64,000 nt of DNA from the NCBI GenBank assembly GCA_905182475.1, contig CAJJBR010000056.1, forward strand, positions 1 through 64,000, written 5' to 3'. Of the stretch, positions 41,791-52,926 are shown piece after piece. The stretch comes from Akkermansiaceae bacterium. Its GTDB lineage: Bacteria; Verrucomicrobiota; Verrucomicrobiia; Verrucomicrobiales; Akkermansiaceae. Every line of letters begins with the position of its first letter. The first letter of the stretch is position 1. Made by a program: the position numbers and the translations under genes. The notes beneath the pieces are model-generated. The model ran no database searches and was not told the origin of the DNA. It saw nothing but the letters and a program-made list of their open reading frames with translations.

Positions 41791-44700
41791 ATGAAAACCC
41801 TGCTTCTCCTTTTCATCTCCTCCTTAGCCCTCCACGCCGCGCCGGATGATTTCCGCGAAACCTTCGCCGATCCCGCCACGCGCCTCGCCGCGCTGGCGAC
41901 GCTCACTCCCGGCACGCGGGATTTCTTTTTCCACACCGCCCTCGATCATCAGCTCAACGGACGCGGGAACGAATACGCAGATACCATAGACGCATGGAAG
42001 GCAGCCACGGCGGACAAGAAGAAGCGGGTCTCCAAGGAGGGTCTAGCCATCCTAGAAAACCGCCGCATCCTCCTCGCCTACGACACCGATCCCAAGGCGG
42101 CTCTCGCCGAACTCAAGGAAACCCTCGGCCTGAAGTTTGATGCGACCAAGCCCGACTCCGCAGCCACCAACAAAGCCCTCCCCACTACCCTGGCACCCGC
42201 GCTGATCGCCCCCGCCGCATTCCAAAAAGCCGCCGAGATAGCGAATCCACGCACACCCTACACCACCTACTCTGAGCAACTCCTCTACAGCGAGCTCGAT
42301 TCCCTAGAAACCTTCTCCGAGAAACGACTCCGCTGGTTCGCTCAGAGCTTCGAGCGCCACGACCACCCGCGCTACACCGAACTACTCACCAAGGCACTCG
42401 CCCTCAAGCCGCCCTTCTCCAGCGGCAGCATCAGCTTCGGCACGCTCACCCTCGCACAGCTAGACGACCTGAAGAAATCCACCCCCGTCCTCCTTTCCAG
42501 CGGGCGTTTCAACTCCGACTACCTGAAGAAACTCACCCCCGCCTACCCCACGGAACTCCTCCGCCATCCTGCTGCCCACGCCGCATTCCTCGCCGCTTGC
42601 AAGAACTACGTCGTCACCCTCCCGCCTTCGCAAAACTCGCTCAAAGCGCACGTCCTCTACCACCACCTCCGCCTCCAGGAAATTACTACCTCCTACAGAA
42701 TAAAGACGAGAAAACGGAAATCACCGTCCTCCCCGCAGACAGCGAGCGCGACGGACTGCTCGTCACCGAGGACAGCATCCGCCCTCTCAGCAACCCCGCC
42801 ACCCCCACCGTTTCCGCCACCAACATCGAGAACGGCACCCTCAACATCCGCCTAGCCAACGCCTCCCCGGAGACACGCGTGACCGTCGTAGCCAAGCGCT
42901 ACCACTTCCAAGAATGGGATGCCGGATACGCGCCCCTCCCCTTCGAGCCGGATGGTATTGACGGCCAGACCCGTAGCGTGCGCCCCTCCAGCTACCTCAC
43001 CGAGCGCCGGCTCAGCGATGAGATGCGCTACATCCTGGATAGACGCAATGCCACCACCTTTCCCGGCTCCATGCTCCCCCGCCCCGGCCAACTCCTCTAC
43101 CGCTGGACTCCCGACAATCTCGACCAGGAGGACAATGTCGTTCGCTACCAGACGGATGGAGATGAACACACTGGCTTGGATGGCCGGGGTAGATCCTTTG
43201 TCTCGGAAAAAATGGATAGGAACCGTAACTCCGCCTCCACCCACCCCGCCGTCATCGATTTCCTCCAGCTCCCCTCCGCCGTAGAATTCAACCTCACACC
43301 GGATGCCGATGGAAAACTGGAGATCCCCATGGCGGATCTCGAAGGCTCTCAGTTCATCGAGATCATCACCGCCGATCTCTCCTCCTTGGAAATCACCTAC
43401 CTTCCCCTCCCACCATCCCAGACCCCACTGCGCGACCGCCGTATCGCCCGGCCTCTCGCGCCGGACACCCACCACCTAGCCACCCGCTTCGCCGCCGCCC
43501 TCGCCACCGGTGCCGAGGCAAAGATCGAAAACCTGCTAGATGCCGACTGGCGCGCCTTCACCACACTAACGGAAGCCCACCAGTTCCTCCTCGCCACCAC
43601 AGGAGACAACCGGCTGGGCACTTTCACCTTCCTCACCACCTGGCCGGATCTTGAGGAAAAGGAAAAGCTCGCCCTCCTCGCAGATCACCATTGCCACGAG
43701 CTGCACCTCTTCCTTTCCCGGAAAGACACTGAGTTCTTCGAGAAACACGTGAAACCCTTCCTCGTCGCCAAGCCCGAGCCGCAATTCATCGACGACTACC
43801 TCCTCGACCGCGACCTCACCAGCTACCTTCGCCCCTACGCCTTCACCCGCCTCAACGCCGCCGAAAAAGCACTCCTCGCCCAAGCTCTCCCCACCCGCAA
43901 AGCCGACATCTCCCGCGAACTGGACATCCGCTGGAAATCCGAAGCTCCCACCCCCGACGCCGAAACCATCCTCTTCTCCCAGACACTGAAAGGCGCGGAT
44001 CTCTCGCCAACGGATTCGCTGGGCCTGGCGAGGAATCCAAAGCAGATCAGGGTCACGACCAAAAACATTGTCACCGCTAGCCTGCGCTCTGGTGACTCAG
44101 CAATCAGCCGCAGCAGCATCGACGCGATGCTGAACAACCCAAACCGGGCGAACTTTGGTGCTGTTGATAAAGTCCGCCGTGCGCTTTACATGGCGCAAGG
44201 CAACTACGACCTGGGCAAGTTCGACGCAGCGAAAGATAACTATGAGGACGTCCTTCGTTTGGATCCATATAACTCCGCCGCTCGGCGCGGCTTGGAGAAA
44301 ATCGCAGCCAGTAATAGTGACTACTACCGTGCCGCATACGATCACACCCGTGCGGAAATGCTCATGCAGGTGGACAAGGCATGGGAACTATCCGTTCCTG
44401 AGGAATCCAACGGAGTCGCCTACATCACGGAAAAGCTGCGCCGCATCATTATTCCACGAATCGACTTCGAGAATGTTACTGTCCAGGAAGCTATCGACTT
44501 CCTCCGCCTCCGGAGTATGGAACTGGACACGCTGGAACTCGACCCGGAAAGAAAGGGTATGAATTTCATCGTCCGCAAGGGCGCAGGAGACGCCCGCATC
44601 AAGGAACTTAAACTGCGCAACGTTCCCATTGCCGTCGCACTCAAATACATCGGCGATGCCACGAAGATGAGGGTCAAGACCGACGACTTCGCGGTCAGCC

Positions 44701-47192
44701 TCGTCCCGCAGACGGAAACCGGAGCAGACCTCATCACCCGCACCTTCCGCGTCCCGCCAGATTTCGCATCTTCTCTCTCGGGAGGCGATGGAGGTGGAGG
44801 CGGAGACGTCGATCCCTTCGCCGACACAGGCGGCAAAGGAGCTCTTTACGCCCGACCACCAATCAGCGAGCTCCTAGAAAACGCTGGCATCAACCTACCG
44901 GAAGGAAGCTCCGCAACTCTCGGAGCGAACGGGGAATTGCTCGTGACAGCGACCCCATCCGAGCTGGATAAGATTGGGCAACTGACCGAAACATATGGAG
45001 TAAGCGAAGCTGGCAGCATGGACACATTCTCAGGCTTATCAGGCCTCGACGCGCCAGCCGGAGATCCCTTCGCAGGCCGAGTCCCCCGCCTTTTCCCCGA
45101 CCGCACCCGGCTGTGGCTTGAGTCCAACTACTACGAACACCGTGGATCCACCGGGGAGGATCTGATCCCGCTGAACCGCTTCTGGCTGGAGCTTTCCGCA
45201 TGGGACGGGAAGACACCTTTCACCTCTCCACACTTCAATGCCTGCACCAGCTCCGCTACAGAGGCGCTGATGTGTCTTGCCATGCTCGACCTCCCCTTCA
45301 CAGCGGAGAAGCCCGAGGTGACAGTTGAGGAAAGCACGCTGAAAGTGAAAGCCCGCGCGCCCATGCTGCTTTTCTACAAGGACACCCGCCGCACGAAAAA
45401 CATCGCACCGGAATCTCCCCTCCTCGTCCGCCAGTCCTACCACCCCCTCTCAGAGCCGTTCCGCACCGACGCGCAAGGACGCAAGATCGAGAACACCGTC
45501 ACCGGGGATTTCCGCACCGGCGTCCCCTACGGCCAGTCCCTCGTCATCACCAATCCCACCGGCACCGAGCGGCGGATAGAAACCCTTGCGCAGATCCCGG
45601 CGGGGGCGATCCCGCTGGCGAGCAGCATAGAGCAAAAGCTTATCGGCGACGGAGTCCTTCCCCCGCTGCAACACACCAAACACGCCCCGGAAACCCTCTC
45701 CACCTCCCACATGCTCGCGCCCTACGGAGTCGTCCAGCTCCAGCTTGCCTTCTACTTCCCCGCGGCCGGCGATTACCCGGCATACCCGCTGCATGTTTCC
45801 GAAGGCGAGCATATCCTCGCCCACGCGAAGTCGCGCACCCTCCGCGTCAGCGCCGATCCCGCGCCGGAAGATTCCGCATCGTGGCTGGTCATTGCCCGCG
45901 ATGGGACGGACGAGGCGGTGCTGAATCGACTCTCCACGGCAGACCTCGCGCAGACCGATCTGCGCGCGATCATGTGGCGGATGATGGACAAAGAGTTTTT
46001 TCTAAAAGCCACCCCCATCCTCCGCAAACGGCTGGCGAATGCGCCGGAAATTTCCCTCTACGGCATGCTGCACGACGATGCGGAGACCATCTCCGATTAT
46101 CTGATGAATCTAGAGTTCGCGGACAATCTCGGGCAGTGGTTTTCCTCCAAGCTCATCAGCATCGATCCAGTCACCCACCACAACTGGAAGACGATGGAGT
46201 TCGATCCACTGGTGAACGCCCGCGTCCATCCCTTCGGCGACAATCCGCGCCTGACCCACGCCCAGGCAAGGCAGCATTACGAGGCCTTCCTCGATACCCT
46301 CATCTGGAAGCCCGTCCTCGCCTCCGCCGACGAACTGACCTTTACCTACCATCTCTTCCTCCAGGATCGCATCGCGGAAGCGCTGGCTCGCTTCGCGAAA
46401 ATCAAGCCAGCCGATCTCCCCGACCCCTTGCAATACGACTACCTCCACGCGGTCGCGCTCTTCTACCAAGCGAAGCCCGCCGAGGCAAAAGCCATCGCCG
46501 ATGGGCATCTAAAAAAGCTCCCACCCGGCACCTGGTTGGATCGGTTCCAATCCGTATCCGCACAGGCGCAAGAGATCTCCAAACCCATCGCTGCGGTGGC
46601 GGAGGAGAAGAGCGACACCCGGCCTTCGCTGGAGATCAACCAACTCCCCGATGGCACGCTACTCCTCAAGCACACGAACCTCGAAGAGACGACCCTCAGT
46701 CTCTACAACATCGACTTGGAAGTGCTTTTCTCGAAAGACCCCTTCCTGAAAAGCGGCGCAGAATCATCACTACCAGCCATCTCGCCGAACCAGACCACGA
46801 GCATCCCTTTCGAAAAAGGAAGCACCGAGACGGCCTACCAACTCCCAGAGAATTTCCGCCAAGGGAACATCCTCGTAGCCGCGGAATCGAATAACGCAAA
46901 GCAACTAAAGATCCTCGACTCCCGACTATTGGAAACCCGTATCGTCCCGGTGGAGCGCACGGTCCAGGTCATCGACCCCGCAACGAACAAGCCCCTCCCC
47001 GGCACCTACGTAAAAGTCTTCGCGGAGAGCCACGATGGCTCCATCGAATTCCACAAGGACGGCTACACGGATCTGCGCGGGAAGTTTGATTACCTTTCAC
47101 ACACTGCTACCGATCCCTCCACCATCCGCCGCCTCGCCATCCTCGTAAGTCATGCGGAAAAGGGATCTCTGACCCGGATCACGGAGCGGTAG
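41791..47192 (+). pseudogene. Giant exported envelope protein, single frameshift near 42677
   Basis: Two overlapping frames make one protein of about 1,800 residues. The first (41791-42680) has a signal peptide (LLLLFISSLALHA) and TPR-like helices. It then leaves frame at CTCCAGGAAATT; adding one G restores LRLQGNYYLLQNKDEKTEI in the second frame, which ends at 47192. The second part has beta-rich macroglobulin-like regions, and near 44000-45050 a TPR plus secretin N-type module (LDPYNSAARRGLEKIA, YDHTRAEMLMQVDKAWE, DFENVTVQEAIDFLRLRSMELD, ELLENAGINLPEGSSA) typical of verrucomicrobial Amuc_1098-like proteins. The end has a carboxypeptidase-regulatory-like domain (VQVIDPATNKPLPGTYVKVF). All motifs intact; the shift may be recent or a sequencing error. 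Confidence 0.75.
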
Positions 47193-47209
47193 CCCCCCAA
47201 GGAGGGGCT
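47191..47209 (+). terminator. Hairpin at the end of the giant gene
   Basis: AGCCCC and GGGGCT pair around a CCAAGGA loop directly after the stop codon. No T-run follows. Confidence 0.4.
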
Positions 47210-47350
47210 GCATCCTCCTGCCCAGCAACCCAAGCACTCTAGACCAGCCATTTCCTCCGTTCCTATTTGAGGGAAAATGTGATTTTACGTGTCCCTCTAT
47301 CTCCGCTGCGCTTCGATTGGCAGCAGAATGCAGCCACTCCTTGGTGAAGA

Positions 47351-50300
47351 TTATTTCTCGAGCGGGTGCTCTTTCAGGAGGACATCCATCTGATTAAAGC
47401 CGGACTGGGCTTTGGTCTCATCGCGGACTTTCTTGACCTGCTCCGACGTAATGGCGGAGGCCTTGTTGCCGAAGCGGTTGCGGACGTAGGTGAGAACGCT
47501 GGCGACTTCCTTGTCATTGAGCATGCCGCCGAATGGGGTCATGGGAACCTGGCCGTTGTATTTTTTGCCGTTCATTTCGAATGGCCCCATGAGGCCGTGG
47601 AGGGTAATCTTGATCAGGCGATCCGCATCTCCGTGGACGAAGATGCTATCCTCTAGGGGCGGGAATGCGGGATCGAGGCCTTTGCCATCCGGCTGGTGGC
47701 AGGTGGAGCAATGTGCATCGCGGAAATAGATTTCGTGACCGGCGGTGAACTGGCTCTTCTCCTCTTTTGAAAGATACTCGGGAACGGGAGGCATGGGATT
47801 CTCGATGACCTCGATTTCAGCTTCGCCTTTGAGGCGTCCGAGCGCGGTATTAATGGCGTCCTTGTCCCATTTATCAGTGCCTTTGGCATTGGCGGTTTCC
47901 ACAACAGCGATGGCCCCAGACTTGTCATACCATGTAGAGGCGACAACCGCCTCTAGGCGGACTCGTCCGTGCTCGTCGTCAGCGGCCAGCTTGAGCAGAT
48001 CGATGGCATCGGGGAAGAGGTCGAAGTTGTAGCGGATGACGCGGACCGCGGCAGCGCGGACGTGGAAGTCATCGGACTTGAGTAGCTTTTTCACCAGATC
48101 CGTATCGACCTTATTCATGCCCCATGTGACCCAGAGGCCTTCGAGGATGTGGTGGGAGTAGCGCGGGTCGCTCTTGTCGAGGGCGGCGATCCATTTCTGC
48201 ACGGCAGGGATCACGGTATCGGCAGAATGGCCGCGGAGCTCGCGGCGGCTGCGGTAGCGGCTGCGGTATTCGGGAAGTTTGAGGTTTTCCAAAAGCGTTT
48301 CCACGGAGGCGCCTGCGACATCGGCAGGTTTCACCAGAGGACGGGACGGATAGGTGATGCGGTAGATGCGGCCGTGCATGTGATCGCGGAGGGGATCGCG
48401 GGCGTTGTGCTGCATGTGACCGATGAGGACGTTGTGCCAATCGATGATGTAGAGGGAGCCGTCCGGGGCAAATTCGAGATCGCCGGGACGGAAGTTTCCG
48501 TCGGAGGATTTCAGGAGATCCTGGCGGAAGGCGGTCTTGTAGCCGGTGCCGTCATCGACGATGGAGTGCTGTTTCACGCCGAGGAAACCGATGCAGTTTC
48601 CGATAAGGGCATCGCCCTGGACTTCGTCCGGGAAATGGCGGGAGGAGACGAATTCCAGACCGGAGGTTGGGCGGACCGACTGGCCTTTCGGGACGAGATT
48701 TACGCTCCTCGGGTTTTTCTCACCATAGGGAACTTTGAGGGAACCCGGAAGGTGCCATTCCCATTGCGGGCCAGAGGTGTAGATGAAGAAGTCCTGACCC
48801 CATTCATCGAAGGCGAAGCCCCATGGGTTGGGGATGCGGAGCTGGGAGGTGCGCTCGAGTTTGGTTTTCTGTGGGGAAAAACGGTAGAAGCCGCCATCGA
48901 CGCCGCGAACCGGGCCGTAGGGAGTTTCGACATTCGAGTGGAGGAAGACTCCCTCGCAAAGCATGAACGCACCAGAAGGATCGGCAGCGTAGGCACTGAT
49001 AGCGTGGTGGGTATCGTGGGAGTCGAAGCCGGTGAGAACTACTTCCTTGGAGTCCGCCTTATCATCGCCATCCTTGTCCGCAAGGAAAATGAGGTGCGGC
49101 TCCTGGGAAACATAGACGCCGCCGGGAGCAAACTCGAAGCCGATGGGAAGGTGAAGCCCGTCCGCGAAGACGGTTTCTTTGTCGGCCTTTCCGTCGCCGT
49201 CCGTGTCCTCGTAGATGAGGAGTTTATCGTCCGGGAGCGGATCGCCGGGACGGTAGTGCGGGTAGGTAGGCATGGTGGCGACCCATAGGCGACCTTTGTT
49301 ATCGAAGGAAACCTGCATGGGATTTGCGAGGTTTGGGAAATCTTTTTCAGACGCGAAAAGCTCGACCTTGTAGCCTTCCGGGGTGGTGAGATCTTTCACT
49401 GCATCTTCCCCGTATTTGTAATCTGTGCTGCCGTTCTTCTTGCTAGACGCGTAGTTGGTTTTTACCTCGGGCAGCGGATGGGTCTCCTTGTCTGCGGAGA
49501 CCAGGTCGAAGGTATTTCCAGAAACCTCTGCCCAGATCGCCTGGTCGCGGATCTCGGTCATTTCGCGGTTCTTGGTCTTCTCGGCAGGATAGTTGGCGGG
49601 GCCGAAAGGCTTGTAGCGGCGGCCATCGACATGGACGCCGTTGAGCATACGGTAATCGTTGAACCAGAACCAGTTCTTGTCCTTCACGGCAGTCAAGACA
49701 GCTTCGCGTTTCGATAGAGCGGCGGAGCTTCCTTTTCCGAAAATTTCGTCCTGGAGGTTCAGGGCCAGCCACTTGTAACCGTCGTCGTTCGGCAGGAAAC
49801 CGTTGCGGGTGAAGGGGGCCTTAATGGTGGAGTAGAGCTTGTGGGTCTTGTCGTAAAGATTGACGAATTCTACTTTGTTCGCGGCAGCGATCTCTCCCAT
49901 TGCCTGGGTGTAGAGAGCGAGGTTCGCGTTTTCTGCACGACCGTCTGGGAGATCGCGTGTGTTCGAGAGATCCTCGTAGGCGATCGGGGAAACAAGAACA
50001 AAGCGAGGTGCGGCCTTGCCATTGTATTTTTGCGAGAGCGTGTGTTTTATGAAGGCGTCGAGTTCGCCTTTGAAGTTATTCAGACCGGACGGGCCATCGA
50101 AGGACTCGTTGTAGCCGAAGAAGGCGATGAGAGTATCGGGCTTGAGGTCGGTGAGCCATTCGTCCGGGGTCGGGTAAAAACCTTGACCGGCATGAATCTT
50201 GTGCTGCGGGTGGAATTTTTCCGCACCGGGAAATGCCCACTGGGATTTGCGGGAAGGATGGGGACGGAAACCTGGCGTATCGCCGGGGTGGCAGAGGTTA

Positions 50301-50491
50301 CGGAAGTAGAGATTTTCCTTAGGAAATCCGAGCTGAAGCCCAGTCTCGAAATACGGGTGGTCCACCATCCGCTCTCCAAGGCCGTTCCCAATCAGGACGA
50401 TGCGTTCGGATTCGGCGGGAGCCTTGATTTCCGCCATGAGCGGAGCTAGGGGAAGCAGTAGAAGAAAGGGCAGTGCTAGTTTTTTAATCAT
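47351..50491 (-). CDS. SGNH hydrolase, PVC-type dehydrogenase and cytochrome c fusion
   Basis: About 1046 residues from the ATG at 50491 (TTG 21 bp upstream also possible). Signal peptide (ALPFLLLLPLAPLMA). Domain 1, to about residue 270: SGNH-type hydrolase (RIVLIGNGLGERM; late PNDDGYKWLA). Domain 2, 370-760: PVC membrane-bound dehydrogenase beta-propeller (FPNLANPMQVSFDNKGRLWV, YEDTDGDGKADKE, GVYVSQEPHLIFL, FAPDGSLYIIDW). Then HEAT-like helices. Domain 4, C-terminal: cytochrome c with CSTCH near residue 940 and a distal Met. Such fusions are hallmark periplasmic oxidoreductases of Planctomycetota and Verrucomicrobiota, thought to act in sugar or polysaccharide oxidation; substrate unknown. 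Confidence 0.9.
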   Translation of the reverse strand: MIKKLALPFLLLLPLAPLMAEIKAPAESERIVLIGNGLGERMVDHPYFETGLQLGFPKENLYFRNLCHPGDTPGFRPHPSRKSQWAFPGAEKFHPQHKIHAGQGFYPTPDEWLTDLKPDTLIAFFGYNESFDGPSGLNNFKGELDAFIKHTLSQKYNGKAAPRFVLVSPIAYEDLSNTRDLPDGRAENANLALYTQAMGEIAAANKVEFVNLYDKTHKLYSTIKAPFTRNGFLPNDDGYKWLALNLQDEIFGKGSSAALSKREAVLTAVKDKNWFWFNDYRMLNGVHVDGRRYKPFGPANYPAEKTKNREMTEIRDQAIWAEVSGNTFDLVSADKETHPLPEVKTNYASSKKNGSTDYKYGEDAVKDLTTPEGYKVELFASEKDFPNLANPMQVSFDNKGRLWVATMPTYPHYRPGDPLPDDKLLIYEDTDGDGKADKETVFADGLHLPIGFEFAPGGVYVSQEPHLIFLADKDGDDKADSKEVVLTGFDSHDTHHAISAYAADPSGAFMLCEGVFLHSNVETPYGPVRGVDGGFYRFSPQKTKLERTSQLRIPNPWGFAFDEWGQDFFIYTSGPQWEWHLPGSLKVPYGEKNPRSVNLVPKGQSVRPTSGLEFVSSRHFPDEVQGDALIGNCIGFLGVKQHSIVDDGTGYKTAFRQDLLKSSDGNFRPGDLEFAPDGSLYIIDWHNVLIGHMQHNARDPLRDHMHGRIYRITYPSRPLVKPADVAGASVETLLENLKLPEYRSRYRSRRELRGHSADTVIPAVQKWIAALDKSDPRYSHHILEGLWVTWGMNKVDTDLVKKLLKSDDFHVRAAAVRVIRYNFDLFPDAIDLLKLAADDEHGRVRLEAVVASTWYDKSGAIAVVETANAKGTDKWDKDAINTALGRLKGEAEIEVIENPMPPVPEYLSKEEKSQFTAGHEIYFRDAHCSTCHQPDGKGLDPAFPPLEDSIFVHGDADRLIKITLHGLMGPFEMNGKKYNGQVPMTPFGGMLNDKEVASVLTYVRNRFGNKASAITSEQVKKVRDETKAQSGFNQMDVLLKEHPLEK

Positions 50492-50513
50492 AGAAAAGAG
50501 TTTTAGAGTCAAT

Positions 50514-50565
50514 CGATACGCTGCAGAGGGGGGCAGTCGATACGCTGCAGAGGGGGGCAGTCGAT
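50514..50565. repeat. 24-bp tandem repeat between divergent genes
   Basis: Two full units and the start of a third; each unit reads CGATACGCTGCAG followed by a G-run and CAGT. It lies 20 bp upstream of the PVC-fusion start and about 60 bp before the DUF1460 gene, so in the shared promoter region. Confidence 0.85.
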
Positions 50566-50623
50566 CAAAAATTTCTCCAAATGGGGACTTTTAGGTATTT
50601 CCGTTAGGGTGTAACACATAGGT

Positions 50624-51637
50624 ATGAATTTCAAGATAGCTATCCTCCCGCTTTGCATCGCCATGCTGGCGAGTTGTGCTGGCCCGGAGATAGTATCGAC
50701 CACGATGAACGGGATCACTCGTCTGCAAGTGCAGTCTCCGGGCAAGCAGGCTTCCGTCCCACCCGCGAGCAGACCCCGGCTCCCCATGGCCACTGTTTTC
50801 AAAGGGGAATCGAAGTTTTACGCCATCGTGGCGAAGGCGGAGCGGGAGAACTGGAGGAAAATGCCCATAGGGGAGCGAACGGTGAGGATCGCTAGGGAAA
50901 TGGTCGGCACGCCTTATGTGAACTACACGCTGGAGGCGGATGACCGCATCGAGTCCCCCGTGGTGAACATGCGAGAAATGGACTGCTGGACGTATTACGA
51001 GAACGCCTTGGCGATCTCCCGTATGCTCACCTACAAGCCCGGCCCTTACAAAACCGAAGACATGCTCCATATGGTAGAGATCGAACGCTACCGGAACGGG
51101 ATCTGCACGGGAAACTACCTCTCTCGCATGCATCACCTCGAGGAAGTTTTCCACGATAACCAGCGGCGGGGATACGCGAACAATATTTCCTCTCGCATCC
51201 CCGGAGCCCAGCGTCTTTCGCGCGAAATCAAGGAAATGACGGTGCCGTGGAAGAGCTACCGATACCTAAAAAACAACAAGGGAATGCTCCCGGCGATAGG
51301 CCGGATCGAGGCACAGGTTTCGCGTCTCCCAGTTTACCACATCCCGAAGGTAAAGGCTCGTGCTGCGGAAAAATATCTTCAGAACGGCGATATCTGCGCG
51401 ATCACCACAAACTGGAAAAACGGCTACACCTCTCACGTAGGGCTCATCGTCCGGCTGAAAGGCCGCGCGTATTTCACCCACGCCACATCGGACAGCAAGA
51501 AGGGGCGCATGACCATCATCGACCGCCCGATCACCGACTACCTGAACGGCTCCTCAAAGCACGCTGGCATCATCATCTGCCGCCCGTTTGACATTCCCCC
51601 TTCCCCTCTCTGGCAAAAAAACACCGCGGGACAGTGA
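50624..51637 (+). CDS. DUF1460 lipoprotein, N-acetylmuramoyl-L-alanine amidase-like
   Basis: 337 residues. Lipoprotein signal (IAILPLCIAMLASC). The RIAREMVGTPYVNYTLE block and MDCWTYYENALAISRML, where Cys is the presumed nucleophile, then HHLEEVFHDN, and the late SHVGLIVRLKGRAYFTHATS with a catalytic-type His. This is the NlpC/P60-like DUF1460 fold. Members cut the link between muramic acid and L-Ala in peptidoglycan or its fragments. Divergent from the PVC-fusion gene. An ECF sigma gene follows. Confidence 0.85.
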   Translation: MNFKIAILPLCIAMLASCAGPEIVSTTMNGITRLQVQSPGKQASVPPASRPRLPMATVFKGESKFYAIVAKAERENWRKMPIGERTVRIAREMVGTPYVNYTLEADDRIESPVVNMREMDCWTYYENALAISRMLTYKPGPYKTEDMLHMVEIERYRNGICTGNYLSRMHHLEEVFHDNQRRGYANNISSRIPGAQRLSREIKEMTVPWKSYRYLKNNKGMLPAIGRIEAQVSRLPVYHIPKVKARAAEKYLQNGDICAITTNWKNGYTSHVGLIVRLKGRAYFTHATSDSKKGRMTIIDRPITDYLNGSSKHAGIIICRPFDIPPSPLWQKNTAGQ

Positions 51638-51766
51638 AGAAACCCCACCGTTTCCCGTCCAAGGGAGATGCCAGGAAAGGAAATCAAAAATACCCCGCAA
51701 CCTATCCCAGCAACCGGTGTTGAAATACCCATGTTTCTAACCGGAAACCCGCCTTTTATTATCCCA

Positions 51767-52369
51767 ATGGAGGAGACAGCAGCATCCACTCACGCCGATC
51801 CCGAAGCGGCTCTCGACCACGCCCTCATGGCACGCATTGCCAAGGGCGATCACCAGGCGTTCCGGCAACTCGTGGAAAGGCACCAGGATGCAATCGTTGG
51901 CACGGTCACGAAAATGCTCGGGAACTCGTCCGACTCGGAGGACATCACCCAGCTAGTTTTCGTCCGGGTATGGAAGCACGCGAAGCGCTACAAGCCGGAC
52001 AGCAAGTTCACCACTTACCTATATACCATCGCGCGGAACCTCGTTTATAACGAATCCCGCCGCCGCTCCCGTAAGAAGACCGTTTCCTCCGACCAGCGCG
52101 AGGACGACCACCACCTCCAGCATCCCGACGATCCTGCGGCGCAACCCGACTCCTCCCTCCTCACCGCAGAACTCCAACAGGCCATCGACGATGCCGTCCA
52201 GGCTCTTCCCGAAAAGCAGCGACTCGCCGTGGTGCTCCGCCGTTATGAAAGCCTTCCCTATGAGGAGATTGCCGAAGTGCTGAACGTATCCGTCCCATCC
52301 GTAAAAAGCCTTCTTTTCCGTGCGCGGACAACGCTGCGGGAGTCGCTGGAGAAGTATATGGAGGGGTGA
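51767..52369 (+). CDS. ECF-type RNA polymerase sigma factor
   Basis: About 200 residues. Region 2 (DHQAFRQLVERHQDAIVGTV, SEDITQLVFVRVWKHAKRY, FTTYLYTIARNLVYNESRR) and region 4 (ALPEKQRLAVVLRRYESLPYEEIAEVLNVSVPSVKSLLFRARTTL). I prefer ATG 51767; ATG codons at 51731 and 51668 are in frame, the last with AAGGGAG immediately before it. No anti-sigma gene follows: the next gene is on the other strand. The type resembles stand-alone ECF factors of PVC bacteria. Confidence 0.88.
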   Translation: MEETAASTHADPEAALDHALMARIAKGDHQAFRQLVERHQDAIVGTVTKMLGNSSDSEDITQLVFVRVWKHAKRYKPDSKFTTYLYTIARNLVYNESRRRSRKKTVSSDQREDDHHLQHPDDPAAQPDSSLLTAELQQAIDDAVQALPEKQRLAVVLRRYESLPYEEIAEVLNVSVPSVKSLLFRARTTLRESLEKYMEG

Positions 52370-52404
52370 GGAGCTGCTGTGTCTCACGGCATGAGTTCCA
52401 GCGA

Positions 52405-52447
52405 TGTCTCACCGCCAGTGCACAGGTCTTCCGCAGATGGTGAGACA
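52405..52447. terminator. Hairpin between the ECF sigma and GAF genes
   Basis: A 9-bp perfect stem TGTCTCACC/GGTGAGACA spaced by 25 bp. An extra TGTCTCAC copy lies at about 52380. It might end transcription of the two converging genes, but no T-run is present. Confidence 0.45.
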
Positions 52448-52512
52448 CCATTCAGCCTCAAGGCGTGTGACACACCTGCTACATATTTCATGACCAGCAT
52501 GATTTCTTGTAG

Positions 52513-52926
52513 TTAGAGAATCTTGCCAATCTCTGCGGCCAACTCCGCCAGCCTGTCCTTCTCCGTTTCAGAAAATTCATACGGCACCACCTTACCTATG
52601 CCGAGCGTGCCGATCACGGTCTCCCCGTCTTCGGATAAAATCGGCACCGCCAGCGATCCGGACACACCCGTCTTTCGAGCATCTTCCTTCGCCACCCCAC
52701 CGAGATCCTGCTGGAGGTTGCAAAGTTCCACCGGCTCGCGCGTTTCCGCAGCCACCCCAGCAATCCCTTTTCCAAACGGGATCTTCGAGATCTTTTCAAT
52801 CAGGAACTCAGGCACTCCCGCGTGGCTCACAAGAAACAACCACGCCCCCTCCGCCCGGTGCAACGTGCCCGTCTGGCAGCCGAACTCATCCATCGCTTCT
52901 TTCAATTTCGTATTAGCTTCATTCAT
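52513..52926 (-). CDS. GAF-domain protein
   Basis: 137 residues from the ATG at 52926 (longer frame upstream to 53088 lacks support). One GAF domain: GTLHRAEGAWLFLVSHAGVPEFL, IPFGKGIAGVAAETREPVELCN, SGSLAVPILSEDGETVIGTLGIGK and EKDRLAELAAEIGKIL. The layout matches free-standing GAF proteins including fRMsr-like ones, but the fRMsr Cys residues are not seen in the expected places. Ligand unknown. Confidence 0.82.
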   Translation of the reverse strand: MNEANTKLKEAMDEFGCQTGTLHRAEGAWLFLVSHAGVPEFLIEKISKIPFGKGIAGVAAETREPVELCNLQQDLGGVAKEDARKTGVSGSLAVPILSEDGETVIGTLGIGKVVPYEFSETEKDRLAELAAEIGKIL

